NCBI RefSeq assembly: GCF_017115105.1
Contig: NZ_JABXKH010000167.1
Span: forward strand, 1-64,000
DNA length: 64,000 nucleotides
From: Nostoc sp. NMS2
GTDB lineage: Bacteria > Cyanobacteriota > Cyanobacteriia > Cyanobacteriales > Nostocaceae
Direction: 5' to 3'
Below are positions 51,156 to 59,518 of this stretch, piece by piece. The stretch's first letter is position 1, and the number at the start of each line of letters is the position of its first letter. Made by a program: the position numbers and the translations under genes. The notes below the pieces were generated by a model, which had not been told where the DNA came from, ran no database searches, and saw only the letters and a list, made by a program, of their open reading frames with translations.

Positions 51156-52061
51156 TTACACACATTGATGAGCGGGGAGGGGTTGAAAGGCTCCGCGTTC
51201 TTCTAAGGTTTGCAGGATAGACTGGGCTGATTTTCCGCCCATGAGCGATCGCAATATTTGTAATCGGGTTCCGCTATGAGTCTCTGTATCTAGTTCTTCT
51301 AAAATTTGGATTTTTTGCGATCGCGTCAGATGTCCTTTTACTTGTTCAACTGCTGTTAGTAGGCTTTGGGGCCCCACCTGTACCATAAACAAAAACTGTG
51401 CCAATATATCAAGAATTGTTGTTTCACTGAATGCTGAAACAGTAATTTGATTAAACAAGGTGGTTCCCGTGGCGTGATGGCGGGATTCAGAGTGTAAAAA
51501 ACTGGAAAAAAGTTCTGCTAAAACTGGATAGCGGCATTCCTTCGCTAAACGCCGATAATGGCTTAAACCCCATCCTTCTAAAACGACTTGCAGCATAAAC
51601 AATAAAACTGTTTTATCTGCACTTTCAACCACTTCTGATAGTAAGCGCAAAAACGGATCGTCCGTACTAGTTACTTCCATTTCTGGTAAAAAATGGCTAA
51701 TTTGGTGAAGGTGGGTAGCTTCATCAGCCGTAAACAATCCATAAAGCATGCGTTCTTCAACTGTTTCTGCTAACAGTACCATTTTTGCCATGTAGCCAAC
51801 CCCTGCTTTCTCAATGAAATATGATTCTTCTAACAAACTGCGGTTGGCAAGTTCCAGAATAGCAGATTGTTCATTAATATTAGATTGTTGAAAAATTTTG
51901 ACTTGATGCAAGTTGAAAAATTCCGCATCCCAATAATTTAATTGTGGGTAATTAGCAAAATTATTCTGATTGGGTAATGCTGCTGTCAATATCCGTCGCA
52001 AACGGTCATCAGAATCTCTATGCGGTAGTTCAAAACCAACAATATTATATTTTAAATCCAT
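51156..52061 (-). CDS. Ferritin-like diiron protein
   Basis: A 301-residue helical protein with the four-helix diiron pattern: E79/E80 (LLEESYFIEKAG), E114/H117 (ADEATHLH), E162 (VLEGWGLSHY), E192/H195 (HSESRHH). The site appears complete. I recognise no specific named family. It is 40 bases upstream of the AurF/CylC-like gene, and the two diiron enzymes probably act in the same pathway. Confidence 0.75.
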   Translation of the reverse strand: MDLKYNIVGFELPHRDSDDRLRRILTAALPNQNNFANYPQLNYWDAEFFNLHQVKIFQQSNINEQSAILELANRSLLEESYFIEKAGVGYMAKMVLLAETVEERMLYGLFTADEATHLHQISHFLPEMEVTSTDDPFLRLLSEVVESADKTVLLFMLQVVLEGWGLSHYRRLAKECRYPVLAELFSSFLHSESRHHATGTTLFNQITVSAFSETTILDILAQFLFMVQVGPQSLLTAVEQVKGHLTRSQKIQILEELDTETHSGTRLQILRSLMGGKSAQSILQTLEERGAFQPLPAHQCV

Positions 52062-52137
52062 TTTTTATGTTCAATTAAAGTGAATTCAGGATTATACTAA
52101 TTCTCCGTAAGTTTACACTTAATAATTACTCCTTGTC

Positions 52138-52172
52138 TCTCTTGGCGTACTTGGCGTACTTGGCGGTTCGTT
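52138..52172. repeat. Interspersed cttggcg...cggttcgtt repeat
   Basis: Same family as the ends of the GxxExxY cassette (41195-41230), here as a single copy between the second Rieske gene and the ferritin-like gene. Confidence 0.75.
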
Positions 52173-52190
52173 TAATAATTAACTGCATCT

Positions 52191-53243
52191 TCATAGCGAA
52201 TTACTATTAGGTGTTGATAAAGTTTGAATATTTGGATAATTAACAGTCTCCCAAGTTCCCCAAGTTAAAGCTTTCTGGTGATTAACGTGCTGAATAAATT
52301 CCAGAATAGATTGATCTGCTTTAGTGGGAGTCTTTAAATCAAACTGAATTGTTTGAAATACCTGTGTATCCCCTTTTGCAAAGTAATTACCAACCTGCTG
52401 GGTTAACCATAACAAACCACGATTTAAAACCCATCCCCAAAATCCCGGACGCTTGGGAGTGACAAGAATTGTTTGCCCTTCAGTTTTACCACCTTCGATC
52501 ATTCGCAATGTAAATATAATGTAGAAATGCAGGAAATCTGGCCCTAGCGTCACAGTGCCAGTGCTGCCATACCAGTAACACATACTATAAGTAACTTCGT
52601 TGCGGTATAGAGGACGAATCAGGCGAATTAACCAAGAATCATCCCCTCCCCGTGTAGTGTTGCTGAAGGTAATAGCGTTGGGATTGAGGTTTTGAGAATC
52701 AAATACAATCTCTAAGGGCAGATTGTGTACTGTATTGAAGTGGTGAGCATCAATCGCATTAATTAGTAAGACATTGGGATGGCAGTTTTTGACAAAGCAA
52801 GTCCCTAACACATAATCACAATCTGCTTGTTCTAATTCTGGTACAAAGGGCGACAAACCTGGCTTTTCTTCTCCCACCCAAACCCAAATCATCCCGTATT
52901 TTTCTGCCGTATGCCAAGTTTTAATACACACAGGTAGCGGTTTTCCGACAGAAGGAACATCTACACAAATTCCGCGATTATCATACTTCCAATTATGAAA
53001 AAAGCAGCGAATTCCATCACCTTCTACCTTACCTTCTGCTAAATGAGCGCCCATGTGTGGACAATAAGCATCTATAGCTACTACTTCCCCACTGACTCCC
53101 CGATAAATTGCCATATTTCTACCCAGCAACGTTATAGCTTTTATCTTGCCAATTTTTAATTTTTTGGATGGTAATATCCAGTACCATCCCTCTAGAAATT
53201 GTGTCGGATTGTTAAAGTTTGATTGTGGGTTTTTAGAGACCAT
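52191..53243 (-). CDS. Rieske non-heme iron oxygenase (second of three)
   Basis: A 350-residue protein from the ATG at 53243, which lies 5 bases after the upstream stop. Rieske ligands are C61, H63, C80, H83 (YCPHMGAHLA ... CFFHNW), and the mononuclear site is NAIDAHHFNTVH. It is clearly a paralogue of the third Rieske protein (54364), both opening with GWY and sharing the DAYCPH context. This branch includes sterol/cholesterol 7-desaturase-like Rieske enzymes. An in-frame start at 53300 would overlap the previous gene. Confidence 0.87.
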   Translation of the reverse strand: MVSKNPQSNFNNPTQFLEGWYWILPSKKLKIGKIKAITLLGRNMAIYRGVSGEVVAIDAYCPHMGAHLAEGKVEGDGIRCFFHNWKYDNRGICVDVPSVGKPLPVCIKTWHTAEKYGMIWVWVGEEKPGLSPFVPELEQADCDYVLGTCFVKNCHPNVLLINAIDAHHFNTVHNLPLEIVFDSQNLNPNAITFSNTTRGGDDSWLIRLIRPLYRNEVTYSMCYWYGSTGTVTLGPDFLHFYIIFTLRMIEGGKTEGQTILVTPKRPGFWGWVLNRGLLWLTQQVGNYFAKGDTQVFQTIQFDLKTPTKADQSILEFIQHVNHQKALTWGTWETVNYPNIQTLSTPNSNSL

Positions 53244-53248
53244 AAAAG

Positions 53249-53989
53249 TTAAATGAGGACACAATCTTGCACAAAATTTAACGATGATTCTGACTCCCAC
53301 ATCCGTTGTCCAGCACGAGTGAGATTGTCGTAGTTAATTTCAGTTAAACAAACCAATTCATCCCCTAATCGATAGCCGGGGTTTTTTTCTTCAAAAAACT
53401 GGATATGGGGGTTAGTCTGTCTTCCTGTGGGGATTTCAATCAACCCCTCACGGAGAATTTGGGGATGTTGGAAATGGACGATACCAGTTGCTTCTTGGTA
53501 TAAACTACCATAGTATTCGTGTGCTAAATTCACCATTAGATTCTTAACATCAGCAGGTGTTGTAACATCATAACGCGGATAGAAATCTTGCCAAAAAGTA
53601 GGGAGAAAACGATAAGTGCGAAAACCAGAGCAAATTAGCAGCCAGTAAAGTTTATTTTCTGCATAGTGTTGACGCAGAAAATTGATAGCGGCAATCCAAC
53701 TACGTGGTAGTGTTGTACTCGACCAAGCACTAGGATCAACAATAGTGTCGCCGGAATACACCACACTAATTTGCTCTCCCAAAAAAGTCGTTTGGGATAA
53801 CATCAGAGTTGAAAATCCTTTGAGTGCGTTGGATGTCTCATCTCTCAACAACAAAACCCAGTTTTTGCGCTCTAGATCAATTTGAAAACTATCCCAGGTT
53901 ATACCTTGAAAGTGATTTTGCAGCAGCGCATACATGGCAGTGCGATCGCTTGGTTGCAACTTTTCAACAGGAATCAGCAAACTCTTCAT
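53249..53989 (-). CDS. GNAT-like protein of the Rieske cluster
   Basis: A 246-residue protein from the ATG at 53989 (another start is 54049). It has a mixed alpha/beta pattern; MYALLQNHFQGITWDSFQID near the start and the central ISVVYSGDTIVDP then SWIAAINFLRQ suggest an acyl-CoA acyltransferase (GNAT) fold, but I see no definite acetyl-CoA loop. Five bases separate it from the second Rieske gene, so they are co-expressed. It could be an N- or O-acyltransferase in the pathway. Confidence 0.6.
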   Translation of the reverse strand: MKSLLIPVEKLQPSDRTAMYALLQNHFQGITWDSFQIDLERKNWVLLLRDETSNALKGFSTLMLSQTTFLGEQISVVYSGDTIVDPSAWSSTTLPRSWIAAINFLRQHYAENKLYWLLICSGFRTYRFLPTFWQDFYPRYDVTTPADVKNLMVNLAHEYYGSLYQEATGIVHFQHPQILREGLIEIPTGRQTNPHIQFFEEKNPGYRLGDELVCLTEINYDNLTRAGQRMWESESSLNFVQDCVLI

Positions 53990-54363
53990 TATTCGTAAAT
54001 TACCTAGACTCGATTTGTATGATGTTTTAATTAAAACTTTATCGACCATTAGGGTAAATTTACGGTTTAATGTGACAGATTCCAGAATGGTTATCTATGC
54101 TACAATTCTGTATTCACATCTTGCGCCTTTTCAATAAGGGTTGACGGAAATCGCCCGTTTTACAAAATAATTAAAATGTAGTTATATTGCAATACGGTTT
54201 AGTTAAGGGTTATTGGTGTAGATAATTGGTCTTTCAAGACGCGATAAATCGCGTTTCTACATGAGGGTTTTGGACTTATCTGAACTGTATTGAGTTATAT
54301 TGAGAAACAAAGCGCAACATTACCAAACCTTTTGTTGGGTTACGCTGGCGCTAACCCAATCTA
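53990..54363. other. Intergenic region inside the cluster
   Basis: Holds worn repeat pieces: gacgcgataaatcgcgttt (54238-54256) and the hairpin gttgggttacgctggcgctaacccaa (about 54332-54357). The promoter of the GNAT/Rieske pair probably lies here. No gene seen. Confidence 0.45.
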
Positions 54364-55368
54364 CTATTCTACACCCCTATTTTTTGACCATTGAGACGGT
54401 TCTAGCTGGTTTACATACTCCATATATTCAGCTAATGGCCGATCAATACTAAGGAGCAACTTCGGATTAAAACGAATATTGTCGTAAATTTTGCCATCTT
54501 CATCTCTGAGCATATAGTAAGCCAAGCGAGTACAGAAGAGCAAAAACTGACTCAGCAAATATCCTACAATACCTTGACGTTTTTCAGTTACATAAATCGG
54601 TTGAATTCTCGTTCTTCCAGGGGCAATTGGAGTATAAGCATATATCATATACAGTGGCGGAAAAAGCCGGACATCTTTCATTATTGTTAACAAACCAATG
54701 CACCCATGAGCATAACGCATTGAATACTGATATGTAGAACCAAGAAATCTTTTACCTAACTGTTCTCTAAAGGTAGTTTTGGGGAATTGTCCCCGCATTG
54801 TAAAGTCAATTTGCGTGCCTAATTCGCTGCGATGTAGCGACAGATCCATTTTGATGTCTAAATGATGAATTGTTTTTAAATGTTGAGCATCAATCCCGTT
54901 CATCATACAGATATGGTGATGGCAACTTCTTTCAAATACAATATCAGCTTGTGTAACAATTTCTTTACCCTTCAATTCATCAAAATCAGCCACTCCCTCT
55001 GGTGCTTTAGCATCTGGATAAATCCAGATAAATCCATATTTTTCTTCTGTTGCATAAGCTTGTAATTTAGCTTGGGTAGGAATTTTTGATTGACAGGGAA
55101 TATTTTGACAAATTCCTGTTTCATCAAATGCCCAATGATGAAATGCACAACGAATCCAATTACCATCAACTTTCCCAATTCCTAAATCTGTCCCCAAATG
55201 AGGGCAGTAAGCATCCAAAGCCCGTACTTGCCCATCTTCACCTCGAAAAATGGCAATTTTTTGACCGCACACTTCTACAGATTTTGCTGTTTTTTTAGGT
55301 ATTTCATGACTGGGACAGGCAATATACCAACCCTTAGCAATTACATTCCAGTTATTGAATATTTGCAT
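54364..55368 (-). CDS. Rieske non-heme iron oxygenase (third of three)
   Basis: A 334-residue protein. Rieske ligands are C55, H57, C74, H77 (AYCPHLGTDL ... CAFHHW); the catalytic iron motif is NGIDAQHLKTIH. It is paralogous to the protein at 52191, suggesting duplication followed by divergence to a sequential oxidation step. Its start overlaps the end of the DUF962 gene by 17 bases. Confidence 0.87.
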   Translation of the reverse strand: MQIFNNWNVIAKGWYIACPSHEIPKKTAKSVEVCGQKIAIFRGEDGQVRALDAYCPHLGTDLGIGKVDGNWIRCAFHHWAFDETGICQNIPCQSKIPTQAKLQAYATEEKYGFIWIYPDAKAPEGVADFDELKGKEIVTQADIVFERSCHHHICMMNGIDAQHLKTIHHLDIKMDLSLHRSELGTQIDFTMRGQFPKTTFREQLGKRFLGSTYQYSMRYAHGCIGLLTIMKDVRLFPPLYMIYAYTPIAPGRTRIQPIYVTEKRQGIVGYLLSQFLLFCTRLAYYMLRDEDGKIYDNIRFNPKLLLSIDRPLAEYMEYVNQLEPSQWSKNRGVE

Positions 55369-55765
55369 AGCTGTTTGATAGATAATTATTTAATATTTCT
55401 TGTCGTTGGCGAATATCATCTTGATATTTACCCATCAAAATCCTAAATAACATTTTACCCAAACAATAAGAAGCTCGCCAAGAAAAAACAGCATCTTGTA
55501 AATCAATATGGCTACGCTCAAATAAAAAATGTCCGGTTAATCCGAACAATTGAGTTAATGGTAAGCCCAAGAGTAACCAAAAGTTTTGCAATTTCCAAGT
55601 ATAAAAGAGTAAACCGTAAAAAAAGAATATTCCCAAAATGTGTAGAGTAATATTAATTGGGTGCTGATGTTTAAGAATAAAAATATCCCAATAGTCTGTA
55701 AAAGGATGAGCCAGAATTTGATTATTAATCCGATTTCTATAATTTTGTTGAGGATTATAATTCAT
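55352..55765 (-). CDS. Mpo1/DUF962-like membrane protein
   Basis: A 137-residue protein with about three membrane helices. The conserved pattern HQHPINITLHILGI and GHFLFERSHIDLQD fits the DUF962/YGL010w family. The yeast member Mpo1 is an iron dioxygenase in alpha-oxidation of 2-hydroxy fatty acids. With a fatty acid hydroxylase in the same cluster, a lipid substrate is plausible. It overlaps the third Rieske gene. Confidence 0.75.
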   Translation of the reverse strand: MNYNPQQNYRNRINNQILAHPFTDYWDIFILKHQHPINITLHILGIFFFYGLLFYTWKLQNFWLLLGLPLTQLFGLTGHFLFERSHIDLQDAVFSWRASYCLGKMLFRILMGKYQDDIRQRQEILNNYLSNSYANIQ

Positions 55766-55851
55766 GTCAAAGCCTTAGATATCGTATGGGCTTGTAGCCT
55801 TAAAAACAATAGATCAAGACTGCTGTCTTCATCGGCATATACAACATCTAA

Positions 55852-55998
55852 CTATTTAGTAATTTGCTCCTGTTTATGTGATTGCAAGTATTCTTGAAGT
55901 GCCACAGCATAAAGCTGACTACGGGATAACCCCATAAGTTTTGCAAATTCCTCAGCAGTCTCAAAGAGAGGATCAGGAATTGAAATCGCTGTTTTCAT
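55852..55998 (-). pseudogene. RHH (CopG/MazE-like) antitoxin cut by an in-frame stop
   Basis: A 48-residue ribbon-helix-helix protein MKTAISIPDPLFETAEEFAK LMGLSRSQLYAVALQEYL... ends at TAG (55852-55854). After the TAG the same frame goes on with LDVVYADEDSSLDLLFLRLQ AHTISKALT to 55762, which matches the usual toxin-binding tail. So a full antitoxin has lost its tail by one stop codon. No MazF-like toxin gene follows. The truncated product may still bind DNA. Confidence 0.75.
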
Positions 55999-56095
55999 AG
56001 TTTGGTATAACTTGAGTTATACCCTCATGCTACCGATTTTTTGTAATGAGGACAATTATACAATCCCCAGTTCACAGCAGGTACAATAATTTGTG

Positions 56096-56308
56096 TTATG
56101 TCTCTTCAAAGTCAGACCACTCAATTCCTAGTTGTTTTATGGCTGCTCGTAATGTTCCTAGTTTTAGATCGCGGCCACTCCAGTCAGGAAGTATAGTTGC
56201 TTTCTGCGTAATTGGATTAAACCACTTCCTGTGTGAGCCTCCACCACGTCTGGGGATTTCTTCACATCCAAGCTTAGATAATTTCTTAGCAACTTCTCTA
56301 TAGTTCAT
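56096..56308 (-). CDS. HicA-type mRNA interferase toxin
   Basis: A 70-residue protein of the HicA fold (dsRBD-like). It has the family pattern KKLSKLGCEEIPRRGGGSHR KW, with the catalytic His in GGGSHRKW, and the end LKLGTLRAAIKQLGI. HicA cleaves mRNA. Its start overlaps the HicB stop by four bases. The order antitoxin then toxin fits some hicBA operons. Confidence 0.88.
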   Translation of the reverse strand: MNYREVAKKLSKLGCEEIPRRGGGSHRKWFNPITQKATILPDWSGRDLKLGTLRAAIKQLGIEWSDFEET

Positions 56309-56550
56309 TTGGTAGAGATAATTGTTTCTATCAAGGCTGGTGAGTTTTGGTCTACAGATTGTAGGTTGTGAGGAAGCTCTTTACCTAAATCTTCATACAC
56401 TTCAAGAACCGCTTCAAATGCATCTCTAGCATTCACTAAAACTTCATCTACAGAGTTCCCCTCGGTTATCAGTTCTGGTAAGAGTGGAGAAGTTACCGTA
56501 AACCCACCCTCTGGCTGAGGTGTAAGTAGTAGTGGAATTTTGTAGAGCAT
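56305..56550 (-). CDS. HicB-type antitoxin
   Basis: An 81-residue protein with the degraded-RNase-H-like HicB start YKIPLLLTPQPEGGFTVTSP LLPELITEG and the helix VDEVLVNARDAFEAVLEVYE. No C-terminal DNA-binding domain is visible, so this is the short HicB form. The pair with HicA is intact. Confidence 0.86.
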   Translation of the reverse strand: MLYKIPLLLTPQPEGGFTVTSPLLPELITEGNSVDEVLVNARDAFEAVLEVYEDLGKELPHNLQSVDQNSPALIETIISTK

Positions 56551-56688
56551 AACTAGATTTGTTTATTTACTGACTTCAGGTTAACAGCATCATAGCATTG
56601 CTAAAATCGTCGGATTGCTTAATGCATCAGATTTTGCGGCCATGCCCTGTTTGAAACTCAGCGATCGCACTTTACCATATTCCACACC

Positions 56689-57639
56689 TTACATTCCATA
56701 ATACTTACTACTGAATCCTACTGACAGAGGTGCGCCCTCATACTGGCAGGATATGCTGACCTTTAACTTCCTCTTGTGGTCATAATAGGTGTGAAAGTGT
56801 GTCTGTTTGCGGACTAGTTCTAACTCGGATGGATTAATACTAAGTACACCCAAGATTTGCTCAGAATCGAACGGGCGGCTTTGACTCCAGGGCGCAGTCT
56901 TTTTGATTTCAACATCCACATAGCTGATAAAGTTTCCTTCTGCCTCTAGTACCATGTGCGATTGCTCAGAGTCAATGATAATGTTACCCACTTCATTAGG
57001 CTTCCCTCCAACCGCTTTTGCGGCTTCTGTGATAGACATTCCAATATACTGGAAAGGACGATGGAAGGGTGCAATCACTATATCTAATCCAGAATTAATA
57101 GCTCTCTCTATAGCATCTGCGAGAGTCAACGTTCCAAGATAATTGCCATGCTGAGGAGTAACAGAAGCCTGTGAATTAACTATTGAAACTAATTGAGCTG
57201 GTAAAGAGTTTATATCTTGCTCAAAACGGTTTTGAATAGAAACTGGAAGCGATACCTTTTTTTGTTTTTGCCAGTTTTTCTCAAGTGAACTAAGAAAATC
57301 TTTTGGAAAAGACCAATAAAAAATGTAATTTTGGCAGTCAACAATAATTAAGAATGTGGGATTTTTCTGAAGTAACCAATAATTAAGAGTCGTTACTGCA
57401 ATAGGAACTGTAATCGAAGTGCCTTTTACTTCAGCTTCTTCTGTCCCTTTACATTGAATGTTAAATAACTTTCCAGTTGGGTACTCTCCCTGCATAATTT
57501 CACAGATAAAATCAATGCCAAGATCCAGTTCTTGAGGAACAGGAATAACAATGCAAAATTTAGTAAAAATTGATTTGAGGAAGTCCGCCGCACTTTGGCC
57601 GATTCTCTGAGACTTTGTACGTTTTGGTAACTTGGTCAT
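56689..57639 (-). CDS. DUF4365 nuclease-like protein
   Basis: A 316-residue protein. The N-terminal DUF4365 domain (QRIGQSAADFLKSIFT, then LDLGIDFICEIMQGE and LFNIQCKGTEE) shows the D...Q-x-K pattern of PD-(D/E)xK nucleases. The rest (about 160-316) has no clear match. DUF4365 proteins occur as parts of defence or restriction-like loci; here it is a single gene among toxin-antitoxin loci. The role is not known. Confidence 0.7.
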   Translation of the reverse strand: MTKLPKRTKSQRIGQSAADFLKSIFTKFCIVIPVPQELDLGIDFICEIMQGEYPTGKLFNIQCKGTEEAEVKGTSITVPIAVTTLNYWLLQKNPTFLIIVDCQNYIFYWSFPKDFLSSLEKNWQKQKKVSLPVSIQNRFEQDINSLPAQLVSIVNSQASVTPQHGNYLGTLTLADAIERAINSGLDIVIAPFHRPFQYIGMSITEAAKAVGGKPNEVGNIIIDSEQSHMVLEAEGNFISYVDVEIKKTAPWSQSRPFDSEQILGVLSINPSELELVRKQTHFHTYYDHKRKLKVSISCQYEGAPLSVGFSSKYYGM

Positions 57640-57725
57640 CACAGTGTTATAAATTTTCTCATAATGTTAACTCAACTGCTATCTAGGATGATAAATAGGT
57701 AGGAGTAGCAATACCTGAAGTAGAA

Positions 57726-59432
57726 CTAATAAGGAAACAAAACAGTTCCTAACTTTTCCCGCCCCAAGCGATCGCTAATCTTACCCCTACAAACAACCTG
57801 AATCCCATTAATATAAACCCCTTGGACAATCTCATCCGAACCACGCTTAACCATCCGAGGTTCACCATCTAAAACTGGATCTGATATCTGCACCTGCGGG
57901 CTAATTGGCTGATTTAAAGCATTGGGATCGAGTAAAACTATATCTGCTTTCGCACCAACTTTGAGAACTCCCGTATCCAGACGAAACCAACCAGCAGGTT
58001 CTCCCGTAACGCGACAAATCGCAGCTTCCGGTGAAAGGAATTTCGTTGCAACTGCTTGTTTGAGCAAAGATAATGCCCCATCATAGTAGCCCAGGTTACG
58101 GACGTGAGCGCCAGCATCGGTAAAACCAGGCAAAATATGAGGATGCCGCATCATCGCTAAACGGGGTTTTAGGCGATCGTTCGCTCCTGTAGCCACCCAG
58201 CGTAAATCTGTATCGTATTTTTGTAATGCGTGGATAAATAAATCCACTGGTTCTTGTTGCTTTTGACGAGCAATTTGGGCAAAACTTAACCCTTGCCAAC
58301 TAGCTTCGGGACAGTGAATAACTTCCATCAAATCTAACTGACGATGGAATGATTTACGCCGTTTACTGAGCCATTCTTGGCGAAACTGACGACGAAAAAT
58401 TTCTGATGCCCATAGTTGTTGCCTTTCTTCTCGTGACTGGCAGCCATTGAGTTGTGCGCCTGTGGAAAATTCTTCAAATAAGGGAGTCACAGATCCATCA
58501 GAGTAAATGGTGAAAGGTTCAGTTAGGGTTTGAAAGCGCACATTACCATTTAGAAGCCGATTCCAAATAAAAAGTAGGGGGGAAAATATTCGCCATAGGT
58601 TGCGATCGTGTACGGCATCTAAAGCTGAGAGGACAGTTAGCCGCAGTGGTTTTTGTCCAATCCCTGAACCCATACGCAGAATATCCACAAAGGAAGCGAG
58701 TCGTTGTAAATTGGGTGTGACTTGAAAAACGCGATCGCACCGCCGGCATAAATCTGCTAACATCGCATATTCTTTAAATTTGGCGTGTTGAGAGGGAATT
58801 GTCCAGCCTTGCCATTTTCCACTCATCCGATGCCAAGGAAACATATCAATAGAAATGCCAATAAAGCCAGCGTCTAAAGCATCTCTGGCTATGCGCTGCA
58901 TAAGATTTAGTTCAAATTTTGTCGGCTGAACGGTTAAGCTTCGTTCTAATCCCATCACATGAGCGCGTAAGGCACTGTGTCCAAACATTGGGGCAACATT
59001 GGGGCCAAGGGGTAACTGTTGCAAATGCTGTAAATATTCTGCTGGTGTCTGCCAGGAAACCGATTGTTGTAGCCATTTTGCAATTAGCCGATGGGAAAGT
59101 GTTTCTACCCTCTGAAAAATATCAGCCAGGATTTGTGGTTCTGCGATCGCAACAGACAAGCTACAGTTACCAATAACTACGCTGGTAACACCATGACGAA
59201 CTGATTCACTTAATCCTGGTGCAATTTCTAACTCTAAATCGTAATGAGTATGAATATCTATAAATCCAGGTGTCACCCATAACCCAGAAGCATCAACCAC
59301 TTCACGTGCTGGAGTAGTTAAGGAGGGCGCAAGGGTGACAATCTGTCCGTTTTGAATGCCAATATCTCCGCGAACAGGTGGAGAGCCTAAACCATCGAAA
59401 ATTAACCCGTTTTGAATCAGCAAATCCAACAT
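57726..59432 (-). CDS. N-acyl-D-amino-acid deacylase-like amidohydrolase
   Basis: A 568-residue amidohydrolase-superfamily enzyme from the ATG at 59432. The metal motif is FIDIHTHYDLE, the bridging Cys position is VIGNCS, with GHSALR and the later TDAGAHVRNL (catalytic Asp). This is the D-aminoacylase/dihydroorotase-like branch that removes acyl groups from D-amino acids or related amides. The start at 59465 (GTG) has no ribosome site. A single gene; the physiological substrate is unknown. Confidence 0.82.
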   Translation of the reverse strand: MLDLLIQNGLIFDGLGSPPVRGDIGIQNGQIVTLAPSLTTPAREVVDASGLWVTPGFIDIHTHYDLELEIAPGLSESVRHGVTSVVIGNCSLSVAIAEPQILADIFQRVETLSHRLIAKWLQQSVSWQTPAEYLQHLQQLPLGPNVAPMFGHSALRAHVMGLERSLTVQPTKFELNLMQRIARDALDAGFIGISIDMFPWHRMSGKWQGWTIPSQHAKFKEYAMLADLCRRCDRVFQVTPNLQRLASFVDILRMGSGIGQKPLRLTVLSALDAVHDRNLWRIFSPLLFIWNRLLNGNVRFQTLTEPFTIYSDGSVTPLFEEFSTGAQLNGCQSREERQQLWASEIFRRQFRQEWLSKRRKSFHRQLDLMEVIHCPEASWQGLSFAQIARQKQQEPVDLFIHALQKYDTDLRWVATGANDRLKPRLAMMRHPHILPGFTDAGAHVRNLGYYDGALSLLKQAVATKFLSPEAAICRVTGEPAGWFRLDTGVLKVGAKADIVLLDPNALNQPISPQVQISDPVLDGEPRMVKRGSDEIVQGVYINGIQVVCRGKISDRLGREKLGTVLFPY

Positions 59433-59518
59433 GATTCTTTTTTGCTCTTGTTTGCTACTGTCCACTTAAACGTCGAAGCTGATCTCGAAAATAGCAGAAG
59501 CTTGGTGATTGATTATTG

